Part shown: positions 60,053 through 64,000 of the stretch, piece by piece
Layout of the letters: each line of letters begins with the position of its first letter
How positions within the stretch are numbered: the stretch's first letter is position 1
DNA from: Bombardia bombarda
Lineage: Eukaryota; Ascomycota; Sordariomycetes; Sordariales; Lasiosphaeriaceae
Assembly (NCBI GenBank): GCA_030512295.1
Contig: JAULSR010000006.1
Location: forward strand, 1,612,001-1,676,000
DNA length: 64,000 nucleotides
Direction of reading: 5' to 3'
Program-made: the position numbers and the translations under genes
Notes under the pieces: generated by a model
What the model was told of the DNA's origin: nothing
The model's input: the letters and a program-made list of their open reading frames with translations, nothing else
Database searches by the model: none

Positions 60053-61058
60053 CATTTACTGCTATGATGGATGGATGCACCGAGGCCCAACTTTTGTTTG
60101 GATGGGTTTGAACTTGACTGATATGTATGTAGTGTGCTTACTATTACATGTGCTCGCATTATATTCCACCTGTTTATCTGTTGTCACGCCTCGTCAATAA
60201 GGAGGGAGTTGGTGTTGTGAGGTTGATTGGGCATTGAAGCGGTCGTGTGGGAAGAGTACCTGCTTCAACTTGTCAGGCAAGTCTAGAACTTGACAAGATT
60301 TGCATTTGTTGGATTTTGCCAACACACTAGGTAGGTTGACAATTTGGAGGCTCATGTGATGCAGCCAATTCCTACTACAGCAACCATCCATCATGTCAAA
60401 GATCATGAAAAGAAGGCCCCCAAACCTTAATATCATGTCAATATTATGTGCAATCAAGTTTCTCAGCCAGCCATCAACAAGCACTTTACAGAATCAGAGG
60501 GTACAAGGTCCTGAGGTAACCAAACCAAGGAAAGGCTGCCCGTCATCTCGACTAACACCACAAGAATGACGTTGCATATGCCGCACACACCTGCGAGTAG
60601 ATCTCTGCTCAGTTGAGCTGGCATCGGTTCCGAGTGGCTGGCTGACAGCCGATCCCGCAGTACACTAGTCTAGTATTTTGTTACCAGTGAAAGACTTAAA
60701 TGGGTCAAGAGTCGTCATTTGTCACCTATCACAATGTGCGTAATAATGGTACTTACTATGAGTCTCGAGATCTTCACTGGGGGACCCCTAAGCATAATCT
60801 GCTGTCTCTTTCTGTTCTCGGTTGCTCGCATTTCTTCGATGTCGTGGAACAAATTGTTTCCAGAGATAAGATGTACATATGCATGCACTTGCAGGTGGTG
60901 TGGGTGATGTGGGTGACAAGTCACGAAAGCGTTGACGCAACACGCATGAACAAAAGGAATGTCCAAGTCTTTATCTCAGTTCTTATTGGAGATTGGCTTG
61001 TCTATTTCATCTTGCATAATCATGGGTTGCGAAGCTCCCAAATTCAGAAAAGGGAAAC

Positions 61059-61063
61059 AAAAA
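61059..61063 (-). terminator. RNA polymerase III T-run after tRNA-Gly
   Basis: Five Ts on the minus strand, four bases after the tRNA 3' end, the usual pol III stop signal. Confidence 0.75.
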
Positions 61064-61067
61064 GTTT

Positions 61068-61137
61068 GCATCAAGAGGGAATCGAACCCCCCCTCAACCT
61101 TGGAAGGGTTGAATCCTAACCACTAGACCATTGATGC
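61068..61137 (-). tRNA. tRNA-Gly (anticodon UCC)
   Basis: The minus strand folds as a cloverleaf of 70 nt. The acceptor stem pairs GCATCAA with TTGATGC, the anticodon stem CAACC with GGTTG around the loop CTTCCAA (anticodon TCC), and the T-arm has the box TTCGATT. The A-box region TGGTCTAGTGG is canonical. It decodes GGA and has no intron; one G-T wobble is in the T stem. Confidence 0.92.
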
Positions 61138-61902
61138 TAGTTTATCTTATCAGTGGGTCAATCCTACAGCCTCATGAACTTTTGCTGGGTTCGGAAATGC
61201 AAAGTGGAGATCATCTGACCCTTTCATTGGTAATGCACCCTTCACTGAGTTGAGAACTTGGACACCATGAGTTTTAGTGCAAACATTCACTATTACAGTA
61301 CCAAAGTACTGACGAGAGACACTGACCATTAGCCCAGAACGTACTGCATGTCTTCATTTCTGGGACAAACAAATGCAAGGTGAAATACCTCCAGTTCAGT
61401 CCAATCTTCCGTCTTCAAACTTAGGTAAACACCCTAATAGCACCCTGCCAGTCACAGCCATCAAGATACAACAGAAGAGAGAGATATAAAGTGAGAAAGA
61501 AGACGAACCTCTGACTTGACACCTAGATACATATTGCTATTCTTCCCACCGATCAAAAAGACCGACCGACCAACCGTCCTTCCATCCATCCACTTTTCCC
61601 TTGTATCAACAAGTCCCTCCCAGTCGCCTACCATAGCCCGTCCCAATCCATACCCGCCTCGAGGAAAATATATAATAATTCCGCTCCAGGATAATCATAA
61701 TAAGAAACAAAACAAAACCCAAAACTGGGAGGTCATAAACCGACGCTCACGTTAGTTAACACCCGGAATAAATCCCACCCAAATCCCCCCTCTTCCCACT
61801 CCCACTGAAAACTTCACCAGAGATCAGAAATCACAAAAGCGAAATCAACCATCCCAAAAAACCCCACATCCATATCATCAATCAGCCCACCATTCCTTTC
61901 AT
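61138..61902. other. tRNA upstream and 3' flank of the transcription-factor gene
   Basis: About 770 bp of AT-rich and CT-rich sequence, probably the 3' UTR of the gene ending at 61903. No gene is seen. Confidence 0.45.
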
Positions 61903-64000
61903 TCACAAAACAAACCCCCCATCCAACCCCTCCAGCACAAACCCCTCTCCCCCAACACCAACACCAACCCCAACCCCAACCCCAACCCCATCCAACATGC
62001 CCCTCCCACCGCCGCCACCACCACCACCATACTCCAAACTCCCCACACTCAACGCACTCGCCGCACCCACACTCAAACCCAACTCTATCTCGCCACTCCC
62101 GATATCATCCCCCGAACTCAAACTATCCTCACTCAGACTACTCAACACGCTCTGCGCCGTCGCCGAACCCGGCCCGTAATCCCCCAGGTTAAACCCCGAC
62201 AGGTCCCACGCGTCGGGCGACGACCAGCAGTTACCTCCCCCCGCTGCAGTCGGCGATAGCGTCGTCGCATCACTCAGCGACGACGATGATAACCCCGCGC
62301 TGTTGCCGCCATAAATAGCATCGTACATATTTATATGGCCGTTTTCGAGGGTGCCTATGAATGCCTCCCAGTCTGCTGTTGAAGTAATATTTGCTGTGCC
62401 TTTTTGCAATTGCGCGTATAGTTGTGCTTGATGATGGGAATGCGGTGGGGAGGGGTGTTGTTGTTGCTGCTGCTGCTGCTGTTGTTGGCTATTACTACGT
62501 GCCAGGACTGGTGACGAGGGCTGTGACTGTGAGCTGCTGCTGTTGCTGCTGCTTAGGGATAGATAGTCCAGATTCTGTTTCAACGTGTTGTGGTTCACAC
62601 TGGGGGATATCCTTGCAATCATGGCGGCCTGTGCGGCCTGTACCTGACCTAGGGATAAGCGATGTTCACGTCGTTGTTCGAGTCTTTGCTGTTGCTGTTG
62701 TTGTGTCGCCTCTTGCCTCAGGCTATCAAACGACTGCCGGGAGTGAGCGCGGTAAATCTCGGGCCGGTGTTGCTGTTGATGATGCTGCTGTTGCTGTGGA
62801 GGCATGGCCATCCTGCGGAGCTTGTCCTGCTGTAAGCGCAGATCGGTCTCGCTCATGCTGGCGCTGGCTTGGCGCTGGATTTTGTGTGTGGAGGTAGTGG
62901 ATGCGGGGGTCGGGGGTGATGCTCGATGGTGGTGGTGATGGTGCTGCTGTTGCTGTGGCTGCTGTGGTGGAGCAGCCATGCAGGTATCCGGGCTCTGCCT
63001 TGGCGGAGTGGGCAGCGATTGCGGGGGCGGTTCGTCAACCGTGATGAGCATCCCTGCGACCCGCTTGAAGTCGTAGGAGCCCGGAGCCTTGGCCTTCTCC
63101 ACGATTTTGATGACGGCATTCGCAAGCTTTTCATTGTCCTTGAGCAGCTTGCCGTCCGACTTGAGCTCCAGAGTTTGGTACAGTAGCGCCATGCCGCAGA
63201 GTATGAGCGTGTCCGACTTATTCAGGCAGAAGGAAAACGACATGCTCCGCTCCTCGAGCAGCTGGATGATTTGCACAATGTGCTGGCTGGACTCGCCAAG
63301 TGCAATGATTGCCGGTGCAGCTTTAGCCCCCAAGCTAGATGCTACGGCGGGCCGATAGATGAGAGTTCGTGTGTAATAGTACGCAAGAGACTGGGACTTG
63401 GTTAGCGATGCACTCGTGAATTGTTTGTCCCTGCTATTAGGTTATATGACTCACCAAAATGGGCGATCTGCTGCCAGTAACATCGGTGGATGGTTTATCT
63501 TGCTTGAAGGTGAGCTTGAGGTGTTGCGGCAGAGCGTCTGACCAGTCGTTCAATTCCGCCTCGAGTGCCGACATTTGCTGCAGAGACAGCTCGTGTGACG
63601 TTGCGGCGGGATATATCTTTTCCAGAACCTTGCCCAGAATCCGGGAACCCCGGAATAGAGCGAGCGCGCTCGAGATACGTGTGTGTTCGCCGGGTAGGCT
63701 TGGCTGGAACCCCTTTTCTGTTACATACTCATCGTCAATGTCCAACGGGTACTCGGCATGGATATCTTCATCCTTGAGCAGTTTTGGAAGGCCAAGTATG
63801 CCGGCAGAGAAACTAATGAAGCGAGTAAGCGACTGATTCAAAAACTGAAATACCACCAGGACTTAGAGGAGGTCATCCCACTTACCAGTCAAGAGTGTAC
63901 AAGGTCCAAAAGACCTTTTTCCGGGTCTCGATCGTCAAAGCCCCAAAAGAGAAGCGCTTCTGGCTTTGGTGCAACCCAAGCCGGTGAGACAGTCCGACAG
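61903..64000 (-). CDS. Fungal-specific transcription factor, 5'-partial (right edge)
   Basis: Exons visible: from the edge to 63886, 63812-63455 and 63396-61903; introns of 73 and 58 bp have GTAAGT and GTGAGT donors, and about 654 residues are visible. The start and any Zn2Cys6 cluster lie past the edge. The regulatory domain (Fungal_trans) is clear: GLSHRLGLHQSQKRF, TIETRKKVFWTLYTLD, GILGLPKLLKDEDIHAEYPL and DIDDEYVTEKGFQPSLPGE, then SLAYYYTRTLIYRPAVASSL and ESSQHIVQIIQLLEERSMSF. The C-terminal 330 residues are low-complexity: polyQ runs, polyHis, Ser-rich tracts, a Gly run and a (GV)n stretch coded by a CCCCAA-type repeat at about 61952-61990, which suggests an activation region. A conserved ADWEAFIGTLENGHINMYD segment sits between the Q-rich parts. 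The regulated genes are unknown. Confidence 0.88.

Larger units (their letters stand above)
57219..61067. other. 3.8-kb gene-free region
   Basis: Upstream region of the small conserved gene and sequence between it and the tRNA. It includes a (GGAT)5 run at 60031-60052. Short open frames are present on both strands without motifs; no RNA gene was recognised other than the tRNA that follows. Confidence 0.45.

Noticed and set aside
61952..61990. CCCCAA-type repeat resembling telomere sequence
   Set aside because: Filamentous fungi use TTAGGG; this run is inside a coding exon and encodes Gly-Val repeats.
1..64000. Transposons, repeat-induced mutation blocks or viral insertions
   Set aside because: I saw no transposase, reverse transcriptase, integrase, terminal repeats or viral gene, and no long AT-rich block of the kind left by RIP.

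Overview
The window is nuclear DNA from a filamentous ascomycete (Pezizomycotina, most likely a sordariomycete). Genes are spaced out and carry short introns of about 57 to 206 bp, with GTRNGT-type donors and CTRAC-like branch sites. The gene families are fungal: Zn2Cys6 regulators, an ICE2 protein, an involucrin-repeat-like giant, a fungal Ten1, a HAM1-like protein and DPRVDSD-repeat proteins. There is no operon structure, and I recognised no transposon, CRISPR array or organellar gene. Gene models were built by joining exons by eye; for every complete model the summed exon length is a multiple of three, except for two genes that each lack one base in a C run.

Layout. 1-3580: no gene recognised. 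3581-4938 (-): repetitive hydrophilic DPRVDSD-repeat protein, frameshifted. 7135-7712 (-): four-helix MARVEL-type membrane protein. 8895-11158 (-): HAM1-like protein, frameshifted, divergent from 12779-14794 (+), a patatin-like protein that lacks the catalytic serine. 19176-21833 (+): Zn2Cys6 regulator with five exons. 23879-25536 (+): MATE-family transporter. 28618-31347 (+): caspase-like domain joined to C2H2 zinc fingers. 33753-35166 (-): ICE2-family ER membrane protein. 37063-49556 (-): giant Glu/Pro/Ala/Val repeat protein of about 4139 residues, one fifth of the window. 53039-54065 (-): ESCRT-III subunit Snf7/Vps32, head to head with 54909-55576 (+), the telomere-capping subunit Ten1. 56684-57218 (-): small conserved fungal protein of unknown function. 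61068-61137 (-): tRNA-Gly(UCC). 61903 to the right edge (-): C-terminal part of a fungal-specific transcription factor whose start lies outside the window.

The genes do not form one pathway. Several serve general cell biology: endosomal sorting (Snf7), telomere capping (Ten1), ER membrane organisation (ICE2), solute export (MATE) and cortical or tetraspan membrane proteins. The most distinctive are the caspase-like/zinc-finger fusion, the serine-less patatin-like protein, the giant repeat protein with nested repeats, and the two single-base frameshifts in C5 runs, which look like either consensus errors or recent inactivation.
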